Shown: positions 36,338 through 46,925, counted from the stretch's first letter. The stretch: 64,000 nt of DNA from Bacteroidia bacterium (GCA_025455485.1 JALOMJ010000002.1:1-64000), one strand, 5' to 3'. The notes: generated from the sequence alone by a model not told the origin. Translations and numbers: made by a program.

Positions 36338-37498
36338 ATGAAATACATGAGTAATACAAAATGGCTGCTTCTGATGATGGCGGCCCCTATGTTCGGATGG
36401 GCTCAGCAAAACAACAGTGCAGGAAGTACCTACTTCTCAAACGCATTGTTTAACACCTTACTGGTGGTAATCATCATGTTGTTAATATTAGTGGTTGTGC
36501 TCAGCAATTCAATCCGTAATATCATCCAAAGCGATTATTTCAAAGAACGCTTCAAAAAAATGAAAGAGATGAAATCAGGTAAAAATCTGACGCTGCTGTT
36601 TTTCATTTTGTTCGCTTCACAATTGAAGGCCCAAACCGCAGCTGCTGCAAATAATACAATCGGCGGAATAGATCAGTTTACATTCTACTTTCTTATCTCC
36701 ATTGTTTTGCTTGAAGTAATCGTAGTTATTTTGTTGTTCAACATTCTCAGAACATACACCATCAATGAACTGAGTGTGGTGATGGATCCTGAAGCTAAAG
36801 CAGCGCCCTCAAAGCCTGAACGTACAATTCTCGACGTATTTAATGCCTCCGTAGAACTAGAAAAAGAAGAAGAAATTATGCTCGACCATGATTATGATGG
36901 CATCAAGGAACTCGACAATAATTTGCCGCCGTGGTGGAAATACGGATTTTATCTTACCATATTGGTGTCTTTTGTTTACTTAATTCACTATCATATTTCA
37001 GGCACTGGCGATCTTCAAACGGTTGAATACAACAAAGAAATTGCAGCAGCTAAGCTGCAAGTGGAAGAATTCATGCGCACCTCTGCCAACAACGTGGATG
37101 AAACCACTGTTAAATACCTGGTGGAAGCTTCCGATTTAGAGGCCGGAAAACAAATTTTTATTGCAAATTGTGTAGCCTGTCATGGTAAATACGGCGAAGG
37201 AAATACTGTGGGACCAAACCTTACCGACAATTACTGGCTGCATGGTGGCGGAATTGCAGATATTTTTAAAACTGTAAAATATGGCTGGCCCGATAAAGGC
37301 ATGAAATCCTGGAAGGAAGATTTTTCACCGATACAAATTGCACAAGTATCCAGTTACATTAAATCGCTTGTGGGTTCCAATCCAGCAAACCCTAAAGCCG
37401 CACAGGGCGATTTGTACACTGAGGGCACAACACCAGCAATGCCTGCCGACAGCACGCAAATCAGTGCCTTGCCCGCCGACAGTTTACAAAAACAGTAG
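36338..37498 (+). CDS. ccoP: cbb3 oxidase subunit III CcoP (one CxxCH only)
   Basis: LPPWWKYGFYLTI motif, NCVACHGKYGEGNTVGPNLTDNYWLHGG. Confidence 0.92.
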   Translation: MKYMSNTKWLLLMMAAPMFGWAQQNNSAGSTYFSNALFNTLLVVIIMLLILVVVLSNSIRNIIQSDYFKERFKKMKEMKSGKNLTLLFFILFASQLKAQTAAAANNTIGGIDQFTFYFLISIVLLEVIVVILLFNILRTYTINELSVVMDPEAKAAPSKPERTILDVFNASVELEKEEEIMLDHDYDGIKELDNNLPPWWKYGFYLTILVSFVYLIHYHISGTGDLQTVEYNKEIAAAKLQVEEFMRTSANNVDETTVKYLVEASDLEAGKQIFIANCVACHGKYGEGNTVGPNLTDNYWLHGGGIADIFKTVKYGWPDKGMKSWKEDFSPIQIAQVSSYIKSLVGSNPANPKAAQGDLYTEGTTPAMPADSTQISALPADSLQKQ

Positions 37499-37510
37499 AA
37501 GTTAAAATAA

Positions 37511-38923
37511 ATGGAACCGGAAGAACAACAAGAAAGTTTTCGTGATAGTATCGCTACAATTGATAAGTCAGGAAAACGGGCCTGGATTTACCCGAAAAAA
37601 CCCTCCGGAAAGCTTTTCAATCTAAGAGCTTACCTTAGTTACGTTTACCTTCTTGTCTTTTTTGGATTACCCTTTATAAAAGTACATGGCGAACCACTTT
37701 TTCTCATGAACGTAATGGAGAAAAAGTTCATTTTGTTTGGCATGATTTTTTGGCCGCAGGATTTTTTCATCTTCGGTTTGGGCATGCTCATTTTTATCAT
37801 TTTTATCGCGCTGTTTACTGTAGTCTTTGGTCGTGTTTTCTGCGGTTGGGCCTGTCCGCAAACCATTTTCATGGAAATGCTTTTTCGCAGAATTGAATAT
37901 TGGATTGAGGGGGATTATAAACACCAACAAGCCTTAAAAAAGGCCCCTTTGAACGCTGAAAAAATAAGAAAGCGAACGCTGAAGTACACATTGTTTTTTA
38001 TTCTTTCCTTTATCATCGCAAATGTGTTTTTAAGTTACCTCATCAGCATGGATGAAGTGCTTAAGCTAGTTAAAGAACCAATTGCTCAGCACAAAGGTGG
38101 CTTTATTTCCATGCTTATTTTTACCGCCGTATTCTTTTTTATATATTCCTACATGCGTGAGCAGATTTGTCTGATTGTTTGTCCATACGGCCGCATGCAA
38201 GGTGTGCTGTTGGATAAAAACTCTATTGTGGTGGCCTATGACTATGAAAGGGGAGAACCCAGACACAAGTTTAAAAAGAACGAAGAAAGAGGCAAAGGAG
38301 ATTGTATCGATTGTGGTTTGTGTGTCAAGGTTTGTCCTACAGGCATCGACATACGCCATGGAACACAATTGGAGTGTGTGAATTGTACAGCTTGCATTGA
38401 TGAGTGCGATCACATGATGGAAAGTGTAGGCCTTCCGCCAAAACTTATCCGTTACGATTCTGAAAATGGCATCAAAAATAAAACCAAACTTAAACTTACT
38501 ACCCGCATGCTTGCCTATTCCGGCGTGTTGCTGGTGTTAATGGGCATTGAAGGATTTTTACTGGCCACACGAACTGATTACGATGCCACCGTACTGCGAG
38601 CAAAAGGTATGTTGTACCAGGAACAGGGCCTTGATAGTATCAGCAATTTGTACACCATAAAGTTGGTGAATAAAACCAGAGATAGTTTGCCAGTGCAACT
38701 GCGTGTTGAAAATTTTAATGCGGCCATACGCATAGTTGGCAAACCTATTCTAGTAAAAAGCGAAGGCGTGTCTGAAGGCACATTTTTTGTGGTGATGAAC
38801 AAAAATGAATTACACGAAAGAAAGGCCAAACTTAAGATTGGTGTTTATTCCAATGGCGAGAAAATTAAAACAGTTAAAACCAATTTTTTAAGTAATATTT
38901 CACGTCAATCCAAAAACAAATGA
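37511..38923 (+). CDS. ccoG: CcoG/RdxA-like ferredoxin membrane protein
   Basis: GRVFCGWACPQTIFMEM and two CxxCxxCxxxC clusters. Confidence 0.93.
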   Translation: MEPEEQQESFRDSIATIDKSGKRAWIYPKKPSGKLFNLRAYLSYVYLLVFFGLPFIKVHGEPLFLMNVMEKKFILFGMIFWPQDFFIFGLGMLIFIIFIALFTVVFGRVFCGWACPQTIFMEMLFRRIEYWIEGDYKHQQALKKAPLNAEKIRKRTLKYTLFFILSFIIANVFLSYLISMDEVLKLVKEPIAQHKGGFISMLIFTAVFFFIYSYMREQICLIVCPYGRMQGVLLDKNSIVVAYDYERGEPRHKFKKNEERGKGDCIDCGLCVKVCPTGIDIRHGTQLECVNCTACIDECDHMMESVGLPPKLIRYDSENGIKNKTKLKLTTRMLAYSGVLLVLMGIEGFLLATRTDYDATVLRAKGMLYQEQGLDSISNLYTIKLVNKTRDSLPVQLRVENFNAAIRIVGKPILVKSEGVSEGTFFVVMNKNELHERKAKLKIGVYSNGEKIKTVKTNFLSNISRQSKNK

Positions 38924-39354
38924 GTTGGGGAATTAAAATCACAATTTTGTACCTGAGTTTTGTGGTAATGATTGTTACCATGGTGGTATTAACCAGTCGA
39001 GAAAACATTGACCTTGAGTATAAGGACTATTATGCCAGAGAATTGGCCTATCAGGATAAAATTGATGCTATGGCGAATGAAAAGGCACTACCGCAAAGCA
39101 TTCAACACCAGGTTCAGGATAAAGCCTTGGTGCTTATTGCTCCAATGGATTTTATCCTCAATGGCATTAAAGGCGACTTGCATTTTTACCGTCCCTCGGA
39201 TGCCACCAAGGACCTAATATTGCCGATGGCGTTTGATGGAAAAGGGCAACAAATTATTAGTAGGACAGTGTTTAGTAAAGGCATGTATAAACTACGCATG
39301 TCATGGAATTTACATGAAAAGCAGTATTTTAAAGAGGTAGTTTTGAATCTGTAG
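38920..39354 (+). CDS. ccoH: FixH/CcoH-like protein
   Basis: Single TM plus YYARELAYQDKIDA; follows ccoG. Confidence 0.82.
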   Translation: MSWGIKITILYLSFVVMIVTMVVLTSRENIDLEYKDYYARELAYQDKIDAMANEKALPQSIQHQVQDKALVLIAPMDFILNGIKGDLHFYRPSDATKDLILPMAFDGKGQQIISRTVFSKGMYKLRMSWNLHEKQYFKEVVLNL

Positions 39355-39356
39355 GT

Positions 39357-40124
39357 ATGGTAGAACTTTGGGCTGCAATTACGTTAGGGTTATTGGGTAG
39401 CTTTCATTGTCTGGGAATGTGTGGTCCCATAGCCTTGGCTTTGCCAATTCATCAGCAAAACTCCTTACAAAAATTCTTTTCTGTATTGCTCTACAATGTT
39501 GGACGGGCGCTTACTTATGGGGTGTTTGGTGTGTTCTTTGGTTTACTAGGTCAGGGTTTTTTTGTGGGAGGATTTCAGCAGGCACTTTCTGTCGGTATAG
39601 GTGCATTGATATTAATTTCAGTGCTTTACTCCATGCTTTTTTCAAAAGGTTTATTCAAAGTGAACACCATCAATGGATTTGTATTTAAGCTCAAATCAAA
39701 ATTTGCAGAGTTGTTTCGTTTAAAAAGTACGTCCGCCATCTTTTTAATAGGTTTACTCAATGGATTGCTGCCTTGTGGTTTGGTTTACATTGCCATTGCA
39801 GGAGCCACAGCAACCGGTAATTACCTCAATGGTGCATTGTTTATGTTTGCGTTTGGATTGGGTACCATCCCCATGATGCTCTCTGTGTCACTGTTTGGGC
39901 AATTTATACAATTAAAGTACCGAAATATCTTGCGCAAAGCTGTACCTGTTTTTGTTTCGGTAATGGCCATATTGATGATATTGCGGGGATTAAACTTAGG
40001 TATACCTTATGTTAGTCCAAAGATTGTTGAAAAGAAAAACATGCAAACAGAATGTCACAATCCCGGGTCAGAGCAAACGATGGAGTGTTGTGCAAAACCC
40101 ATAAAGCTTGAGAAAGTTAAGTAA
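39357..40124 (+). CDS. Sulfite exporter TauE/SafE-like membrane protein (cbb3-associated)
   Basis: GSFHCLGMCGPIALALP and GLLPCGLVYIAIAGA. Confidence 0.85.
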   Translation: MVELWAAITLGLLGSFHCLGMCGPIALALPIHQQNSLQKFFSVLLYNVGRALTYGVFGVFFGLLGQGFFVGGFQQALSVGIGALILISVLYSMLFSKGLFKVNTINGFVFKLKSKFAELFRLKSTSAIFLIGLLNGLLPCGLVYIAIAGATATGNYLNGALFMFAFGLGTIPMMLSVSLFGQFIQLKYRNILRKAVPVFVSVMAILMILRGLNLGIPYVSPKIVEKKNMQTECHNPGSEQTMECCAKPIKLEKVK

Positions 40125-40231
40125 AATTAAACCTTTGGAACTTAGCTGCAAAGCGTGTTCTAATCATATTTCGAATGGTATCACTTCTGTTAGTTATAAA
40201 CTTTACAACTTTCTAAACCTTTAAACCAAAG

Positions 40232-41476
40232 ATGTTCTGGGAAAAATATCCATACACCACCATTAAAACCAAAGTATTTGAGGCTTTGAGTAAAAATACC
40301 AATTACCGCAGCGAAACGGTATTAGGTATCCCCGGTACTTTTCTTGATACAGATATTTTTTATGAGGATGCGCCGTTTTTAAGGGATGCCCCGTTTTTAT
40401 CTACTTTAATTGCGAATCCCAATCACATCGGCGTGCACACTTTAGGTGATGAACACGAAGAATTTTTTGCCGGTACACAGGAAATAGAAAAAGATTTAAT
40501 TAAAATTTGTGCAGAAGAGATTTTTGGTGCTGAACCACACGAATACGATGGCTATGTGGCCAGTGGCGGCACAGAGGCAAACATACAGGCCCTTTGGATT
40601 TACCGCAATTATTTTAGAAAACAATACAATGCCGGCAATGAAGATATTGTTGTGATTTATTCTAAGGACACACATTATTCAATTCCTAAAGGCTTGGATG
40701 TGTTAAATCTGCAGGGCATAGAAATTGCGGTGGATGACGTGAGCAGAGAAATAAAAATGAAGGACCTGGAGGAAAAAATTGAAGATGCACTGACTGCAGG
40801 GTATAAGTACTTTATTGTGAATGTAAACATGAGCACCACCATGTTTGGTTCAGTGGATGATATTGAAAAGATTACCAACTTGCTAAATCTTTTGCACCTG
40901 AATTATAAATTGCACGTGGATGCTGCTTACGGAGGCTTTATTTATCCATTTACGTGTCAAAATAATTTCTTCAGTTTTAAAAATAAAAATGTTAGTTCTT
41001 TTTCGATTGACGGACACAAGATGTTGCAGGCACCATATGGTACCGGCATTTTTTTGATTCGTAAGGGATACATGCATTATACTTTAACGGATGAAGCAGC
41101 CTATGTAAAGGGGAAAGATTATACCCTGGTGGGCAGCCGTTCAGGTGCCAACGCAGTGTGTGTTTGGATGATTTTACGAATACACGGTTCAATGGGCTGG
41201 AGTGTCAAAATGCACCAATTGTTGGACAAAACCAGTTTTATTTGCGAAAAATTAAAGGAATGGGGTGTTGATTTTTACAGGCACCCTAACTTGAACATCA
41301 TCGCTATACGGTCAAAATACATGAGTGTGGAGCTGGCTGAAAAATACAATTTAGTGCCCGATCAACACAACACCAAAGCCCAATGGTATAAAATTGTGGT
41401 AATGCCTCATGTAAAACAAGGTCTTATTGATAATTTTTTAAATGAATTTAAAACCGACTTAAACCGGATGAAATGA
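40232..41476 (+). CDS. PLP-dependent group II-type decarboxylase
   Basis: SGGTEANIQAL, HVDAAYGGF, PLP lysine SIDGHKM. Confidence 0.85.
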   Translation: MFWEKYPYTTIKTKVFEALSKNTNYRSETVLGIPGTFLDTDIFYEDAPFLRDAPFLSTLIANPNHIGVHTLGDEHEEFFAGTQEIEKDLIKICAEEIFGAEPHEYDGYVASGGTEANIQALWIYRNYFRKQYNAGNEDIVVIYSKDTHYSIPKGLDVLNLQGIEIAVDDVSREIKMKDLEEKIEDALTAGYKYFIVNVNMSTTMFGSVDDIEKITNLLNLLHLNYKLHVDAAYGGFIYPFTCQNNFFSFKNKNVSSFSIDGHKMLQAPYGTGIFLIRKGYMHYTLTDEAAYVKGKDYTLVGSRSGANAVCVWMILRIHGSMGWSVKMHQLLDKTSFICEKLKEWGVDFYRHPNLNIIAIRSKYMSVELAEKYNLVPDQHNTKAQWYKIVVMPHVKQGLIDNFLNEFKTDLNRMK

Positions 41477-41590
41477 TTTTATGATGTTGTAGTTTGAAAC
41501 AAGGCAGGAAACATAAACTGCTGTGGCATCAAGCCCTCATAATTACACCATGCAAAAGGTTTAACATACTGCACTAAACCAAAACACCAA

Positions 41591-42931
41591 ATGGACCTTA
41601 CAAAACTTGACATAGCCGCCCCACGTTACACAAGCTATCCTACAGTACCTTATTGGGAAAATAATCTGGATCAGGAAAGCTGGAAATTGAAAATTAATCA
41701 TGCGGGACAGGCTCAGGAAGGCATTAGTCTTTACATACATTTACCATTTTGCGAAAGTTTGTGTACCTATTGTGCCTGTAACACCAGAATCACCATAAAC
41801 CATACCGTGGAAGAAGGTTATGTAAATTCGCTCTTAAAAGAATGGACCTTGTATTTAAAGGCACTTGGACAAAAACCCAGGATAAAAGAAATTCACCTTG
41901 GGGGCGGTACCCCAACTTTTTTTTCCCCGCAACATCTCGAACGCTTATTAAAAACAATCCTAAGCACAGCGGAGGTACATGAACGCTACGATTTTAGTTT
42001 TGAAGGTCATCCGTCCAATACCACACGTGAACATTTAGAAACACTTTTCCATCTTGGGTTTAAACGTGTGAGTTTCGGTGTTCAGGATTTTGATGAACAG
42101 GTGCAGGAGGCCATTAACCGCTACCAAACGTTTGAAGAGGTGGAGAGTGTCATTTCAACGGCCAGAAAAATAGGCTACCATTCAATAAACGTTGATTTGG
42201 TGTATGGTTTGCCATTTCAAACAGAGCAGTCGGTGAAAAATACTCTAGAAAAAGTAATTCAGTTAAACCCTGAACGAATCGCCTTTTATTCATACGCCCA
42301 CGTGCCCTGGTTAAAACCCGGGCAACGCAAATATTCAGACAAGGATCTACCTGCCAATACGGTAAAACGCCACTTGTATGAGATGGGACGGGAATTGTTT
42401 TTAGCAGCCAAATATGAAGATGTTGGCATGGACCATTTTGCGCTGCCGGGCGATGACCTTCTGCAAGCCGCAAAACATAAAACTCTGCACCGCAACTTTA
42501 TGGGGTATACGGCGCAGCACACTAAATTTTTAATCGGCCTTGGGGCCTCTTCCATCAGCGATTCATGGGATGCGTTTGCACAAAATATCAAAACGGTAGA
42601 GGAGTATCAGAAAAAAGTGGAGGAGGGTGTATTTCCACTGATGCGGGGTCATCTGCTTAGCGAAGAAGATTTGTTGCTTCGCACCCACATATTGGATCTG
42701 ATGTGCAGATACGAAACAACGTTTAGCGAACACTTAAAATGGAAGGAACACTACGTAAGCATACGCTCCAGACTGACCGTGTTTTTTGAGAAAGGCTGGT
42801 TAGAAGAAAATGGAAAAACTATTGTGATTAAGGAGCAGGGCAAAAATTACTTGAGAAATATTGGTCTGGCATTTGATGAACGGTATTGGAACAAATTACC
42901 CGAAAAGCAGGTGTTTAGTACAACAGCCTGA
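41591..42931 (+). CDS. hemN: Oxygen-independent coproporphyrinogen III oxidase
   Basis: YIHLPFCESLCTYCACNTRI (CX3CX2CXC), GGGTPTFF. Confidence 0.93.
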   Translation: MDLTKLDIAAPRYTSYPTVPYWENNLDQESWKLKINHAGQAQEGISLYIHLPFCESLCTYCACNTRITINHTVEEGYVNSLLKEWTLYLKALGQKPRIKEIHLGGGTPTFFSPQHLERLLKTILSTAEVHERYDFSFEGHPSNTTREHLETLFHLGFKRVSFGVQDFDEQVQEAINRYQTFEEVESVISTARKIGYHSINVDLVYGLPFQTEQSVKNTLEKVIQLNPERIAFYSYAHVPWLKPGQRKYSDKDLPANTVKRHLYEMGRELFLAAKYEDVGMDHFALPGDDLLQAAKHKTLHRNFMGYTAQHTKFLIGLGASSISDSWDAFAQNIKTVEEYQKKVEEGVFPLMRGHLLSEEDLLLRTHILDLMCRYETTFSEHLKWKEHYVSIRSRLTVFFEKGWLEENGKTIVIKEQGKNYLRNIGLAFDERYWNKLPEKQVFSTTA

Positions 42932-43007
42932 GAAAAATTGATTGAAAATTAAACCGGGTAGTATAAAATACTTTACATTAGAGTAAGAATTCTTCAATTG
43001 TTTTTAT

Positions 43008-43481
43008 ATGATGTCTCGTGTCAGAAATCCATTGGTAGTAAGTTGTGTTTATCTCTGGGTTGGATTTGTATGCGCCATTAGTTTTATGGAAGCCTGGCTG
43101 AAATTTCAGGCGCCGGGAGTTACCCTGTCTGTAGGCCTTGGAATTGGCCGATTGGTGTTTAAAGCCTTAAATCAGATAGAATGGGTGTTTGCTATAGTGA
43201 TTGTGCTGAATTTTGTCATCCGACGAATTCGCAGACCGAATAATAAAATGATTTTTTTAGTGATACCCCTGATAATACTTACTATTCAAACATTAGAATT
43301 ATTACCCACTTTGGATGCCAGAGCAATCCGCGTAATCAATGGTGAATTTAGCGAGCCTTCGTCTACGCACACCGTATACATTATTTTAGAAGCTGTAAAG
43401 GTAATTTCACTGCTTATTTTCGGAAGCACTTTGTTTTTGCACCCACGACTAAAGCCCGTTTCTGCCGAACCCCAGCACTAA
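43008..43481 (+). CDS. Hypothetical four-TM membrane protein
   Basis: Four hydrophobic segments, intact ORF. Confidence 0.6.
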   Translation: MMSRVRNPLVVSCVYLWVGFVCAISFMEAWLKFQAPGVTLSVGLGIGRLVFKALNQIEWVFAIVIVLNFVIRRIRRPNNKMIFLVIPLIILTIQTLELLPTLDARAIRVINGEFSEPSSTHTVYIILEAVKVISLLIFGSTLFLHPRLKPVSAEPQH

Positions 43482-44225
43482 ATCCGGGGTCAAACAGGCT
43501 TTGGCTTTTATATACCCTATCTCGATTATTTTTTTGATGTTTTTGGTTTCAAACATTGAGTAAGTGCTCAATTTTTCAGGTTCAATATACACCTTACAAT
43601 CCACTGCCGCTTCTCTTGTTTTTTCAAGCAACAACAAATGCATGCTGTGATCAATTTTTTGGAACATGGTTTTTTTCTTGGCTGGAAGAAGAGGGTTAAC
43701 GTGCACTCCAACTATGGGCAATCCCTTTTCTTTAAGGGGAATAGTAGGCAGGTTGCGGCTGACACCACCGTCAATGTAAAGTTTGTCGTTTAATTTGACG
43801 GGCTTATACAATAGTGGTATGGCAGAAGAAGCCATCACAACCGGCAGTAATTTTCCTTCTTTAAAATAGGCGGCGTGGCCGGTTTCATAGTCGGTAGCAC
43901 AAACAGATAGGGGTATTTTTAAGGCATCGAAGTGTTTGCTCCTAAGGTACTTTTTCAGAATGGCTTCAATGCGTTTTGAGCTTAATAGTGATTCACTGAA
44001 ACGGAAATAATTAAAATCGAATCCAAATTTGCTCTTAAGGAAAATATCTTCAATTTCTCTGGAGTTGTAACCATCGGCAAAAAGAACGCCTATAATGGCC
44101 CCAATGCTTGTGCCGGAAATGTATTTTGGTTGGATGTGAAGTTCTTCCAGGCGCCTGAGCACACCAATGTGAGCACAACCGCGCATACCACCTCCTGAAA
44201 GCGCCAATGAAACCGATGTTAACAT
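43449..44225 (-). CDS. Patatin-like phospholipase
   Basis: GGGMRG oxyanion hole, GTSIGA nucleophile, DGG. Confidence 0.9.
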   Translation of the reverse strand: MLTSVSLALSGGGMRGCAHIGVLRRLEELHIQPKYISGTSIGAIIGVLFADGYNSREIEDIFLKSKFGFDFNYFRFSESLLSSKRIEAILKKYLRSKHFDALKIPLSVCATDYETGHAAYFKEGKLLPVVMASSAIPLLYKPVKLNDKLYIDGGVSRNLPTIPLKEKGLPIVGVHVNPLLPAKKKTMFQKIDHSMHLLLLEKTREAAVDCKVYIEPEKLSTYSMFETKNIKKIIEIGYIKAKACLTPDLVLGFGRNGL

Positions 44226-44350
44226 GCTTTAAAATTACGAAACGAATGATAAAACTGATGAAAATCAAATAGAAAAATTGACTTTTCTCAGGGCAAAACC
44301 CTTATGGCTGTGGTAATTTTGTACCTAGTTAAACCATTAAACACAGTATC

Positions 44351-44797
44351 ATGAGTTCAGTAATTAAAAAAACAGACAACTTCCCCTATTTTGGAAGTAT
44401 TTTTGATGACTTTTTCTCGAAAGACGTGTTCGATTGGAATGCTAAAAATTTTTCACAGCTTGGATCCACTTTACCTTCGGTTAATGTGAAAGAAACCGAC
44501 AACGATTTTCAGGTAGAATTGGCGGCACCGGGCATGAAAAAAGAGGATTTTAAAATTGAGCTGAACAATCACATCCTAAGCATTTCTTCCGAAAAAAGCG
44601 ATGAAAAGGAGGAAAAAAAAGAGAAGTATACCCGCCGGGAATTCAATTACCAAAGTTTTACCCGTTCCTTCAGGTTGCCCGACTCGGCAGCGGCTGATGG
44701 TATTGCTGCGGCTTATAAAGACGGGGTATTGAATGTGCAGATTCCTAAGAAAGAAGTAGCCAAAACACCGCCTAAACAAACTATCCCGGTAAAATAG
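44351..44797 (+). CDS. Hsp20 small heat-shock protein
   Basis: Alpha-crystallin domain; AAPGMKKEDFKIEL, AAYKDGVLNVQIPK. Confidence 0.93.
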   Translation: MSSVIKKTDNFPYFGSIFDDFFSKDVFDWNAKNFSQLGSTLPSVNVKETDNDFQVELAAPGMKKEDFKIELNNHILSISSEKSDEKEEKKEKYTRREFNYQSFTRSFRLPDSAAADGIAAAYKDGVLNVQIPKKEVAKTPPKQTIPVK

Positions 44798-44801
44798 GGT
44801 T

Positions 44802-44825
44802 AAGCCTCTTCGGAGGCTTTTTTTA
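44802..44825 (+). terminator. Terminator after hsp20
   Basis: AAGCCTC-TTCG-GAGGCTT plus T-run. Confidence 0.85.
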
Positions 44826-44902
44826 TATCAGGCAATTCACCACTTAGTTTTATGTAACATTTGTATCCGTTATCTGCACTAATTCCTTTGTAACTTTGAG
44901 GT

Positions 44903-45130
44903 ATGGAAAGTAAGTTCATTCAAAAAAACAAGAAGGCACTTGTTGCCGCTCTTATTGGGGCTGTTGCAGGTGGCTTGTATTATTATTTTGTAGGCTGCGA
45001 AAGCGGAAATTGTGTTATCGTTTCAAACCCATTTATTATTATTCCCTACGGTGCATTGTTGGGGTATTTGTTTGCCGGTATTTTTTCAAAAAAAGAAGTC
45101 GTATCCAGTCAAACCAATGAAAATTCTTAA
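44903..45130 (+). CDS. Small membrane protein
   Basis: Two hydrophobic segments, compact downstream operon. Confidence 0.65.
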   Translation: MESKFIQKNKKALVAALIGAVAGGLYYYFVGCESGNCVIVSNPFIIIPYGALLGYLFAGIFSKKEVVSSQTNENS

Positions 45131-45512
45131 TATTTTTTATTCTACATTTTTAAATAAATGTCCGCGATGCCACGAGGGTAAGGTGTTTGAGCAAAACAAT
45201 CCGTATCGCTTGAGCGATATGTTCAAAACTAACAAAACCTGCAGCCATTGCGAACTTAAATATGAAAAGGAACCAAACTTCTTTTATGGCGCTATGTATG
45301 TTTCATATGCTTTAACTTCGGGTTGGTTTATTGTTTGGTTTTTTATTGATTTGTTATACCTGCACATGGAAACCCTTAATTTTGCCCTTTTTATTACACT
45401 CAGCATTATAGCGCTTAGTCCATTAACCATAAGACTTTCACGATTGATGTGGCTTAACTTTTTTAATAAATTCGATAAACACTACCTGAAAAAGGAAATT
45501 ACTAATGTTTAA
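45117..45512 (+). CDS. DUF983-like zinc-ribbon membrane protein
   Basis: KCPRCHEGKVF...CSHCELKYEKEPNFFYGAMYVSY; start moved to 45117. Confidence 0.8.
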   Translation: MKILNIFYSTFLNKCPRCHEGKVFEQNNPYRLSDMFKTNKTCSHCELKYEKEPNFFYGAMYVSYALTSGWFIVWFFIDLLYLHMETLNFALFITLSIIALSPLTIRLSRLMWLNFFNKFDKHYLKKEITNV

Positions 45513-45540
45513 ATTAACCTAAATCACTAAACCCTAATCC

Positions 45541-45855
45541 ATGATAAGCAGCATCAAAAAACTTTTCGGTCTCGGACCAAAAGAAGATTTCAAAGCACTG
45601 GTAAAAAACGGCGCAAAAATAGTAGATGTAAGAACCCGTGGCGAATATGCTTCAGGTCACATCAAAGGCAGCATAAACATTCCTTTGAACGAATTAAATA
45701 AAGTGCCTAAAAATTTAAAGCCTGATATGGCTGTTATTACCTGTTGCGCCAGCGGTATGCGCAGTTCAGCCGCGAAATCTCAATTAAAAGCGATGGGCTT
45801 CACAAAAGTATACAATGGCGGAGGTTGGTATTCATTAAATAACAAAATACATTAA
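45541..45855 (+). CDS. Rhodanese-like protein
   Basis: VDVRTRGEYASGHIKGSINIPL, active site CCASGMRS. Confidence 0.9.
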   Translation: MISSIKKLFGLGPKEDFKALVKNGAKIVDVRTRGEYASGHIKGSINIPLNELNKVPKNLKPDMAVITCCASGMRSSAAKSQLKAMGFTKVYNGGGWYSLNNKIH

Positions 45856-46037
45856 TGAAAACACTGCTTTTAAAAGGTTGGACCACCTGGCGGCTCTTAA
45901 AAATGGTGTTAGGTCTTTTTTTTCTGGGATCTGGCCTCTATCGCCACGATTACATTTTAATCGCGGGGGGCGCTTACTTAGCCGCTATTAGTCTCTTTAA
46001 CCTCGGGTGTTCAGGCGGTTCGTGTAGGATAAATTAA
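45855..46037 (+). CDS. Small membrane protein (DUF2892-like)
   Basis: 60 aa, hydrophobic, C-terminal CSGGSC; follows rhodanese. Confidence 0.6.
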   Translation: MKTLLLKGWTTWRLLKMVLGLFFLGSGLYRHDYILIAGGAYLAAISLFNLGCSGGSCRIN

Positions 46038-46041
46038 TAGG

Positions 46042-46341
46042 ATGATGAAAACTTTTCAGGATATTATACATTCCGAGGTGCCCGTTTTGGTTGATTTTTT
46101 CGCCGAATGGTGCGGCCCGTGTAAAATGATGGCACCCATATTATCAGAAGTGAAACAGAGTCTGGGTGATAAGGCCTTGATTCTAAAAGTGGATGTGGAT
46201 AAAAACCCTGAAGCCGCAGCGGCTTATCAGGTGCGTGGTGTGCCTACCCTTATTTTATTTAAGAGGGGTGAAGTGCTCTGGAGACAGTCAGGCGTTGTAC
46301 CCGCAGCAGAACTTAACCGCCTGATCCAATCAAATCTTTAA
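46042..46341 (+). CDS. Thioredoxin
   Basis: FAEWCGPCKMMAPIL, cis-Pro VRGVPTLILF. Confidence 0.93.
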   Translation: MMKTFQDIIHSEVPVLVDFFAEWCGPCKMMAPILSEVKQSLGDKALILKVDVDKNPEAAAAYQVRGVPTLILFKRGEVLWRQSGVVPAAELNRLIQSNL

Positions 46342-46357
46342 GTGTGTTATAAAATAA

Positions 46358-46390
46358 AAGCCGGTAAAGTTTTTTTACCGGCTTTTTTGT
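46358..46390. terminator. Terminator between thioredoxin and convergent gene
   Basis: AAGCCGGTAAA/TTTACCGGCTT plus T-run. Confidence 0.85.
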
Positions 46391-46411
46391 TTCCTGCACC
46401 CTTATTTTACT

Positions 46412-46795
46412 TTACATCCATTTGGATGCAAACCGGTTAAATTCGCTGCGAATCTCGTTCATGTTTTTTTCAAAGCTGTTTACCATATCTTTTTCTTTAC
46501 TGTGGTATTCCACTTTGCGATGATCGGCAGCCACGGGATTGCTTTTAATTTCAGCCATGAGTTTCTCCTCGTTCATCTTTACTTCATGAGCAATGGTGTC
46601 GATGTTATTTCTTTGGATGATAAATTGGTTCTGAAAATGTTCCACTTCCTTTAGCACCTCCTGATTGTTGTTTTTAGATGTGATTTCAGCCAAACGGGTT
46701 TTAAGTACTTCCAACTCCTCTTTATAAAATTTCAATTTGCTGGTCCACTCTGTATTTTCGTTGTGCTGAGTGTAAATTTTTTCTTGTTCTTTCAT
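46412..46795 (-). CDS. Coiled-coil hypothetical protein
   Basis: Charged heptad-like sequence, intact ORF. Confidence 0.65.
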   Translation of the reverse strand: MKEQEKIYTQHNENTEWTSKLKFYKEELEVLKTRLAEITSKNNNQEVLKEVEHFQNQFIIQRNNIDTIAHEVKMNEEKLMAEIKSNPVAADHRKVEYHSKEKDMVNSFEKNMNEIRSEFNRFASKWM

Positions 46796-46925
46796 GGTTA
46801 AATGGTTAATTGATGATGCGATTAAATGGTTTATTGTTTAAGAATGGGAGTAAGAAACGAGAGGCAGTTCTTTCATCCATAACCCCATTGCATGACGAAG
46901 TTACTGAGACTTATTGTATTTTACC

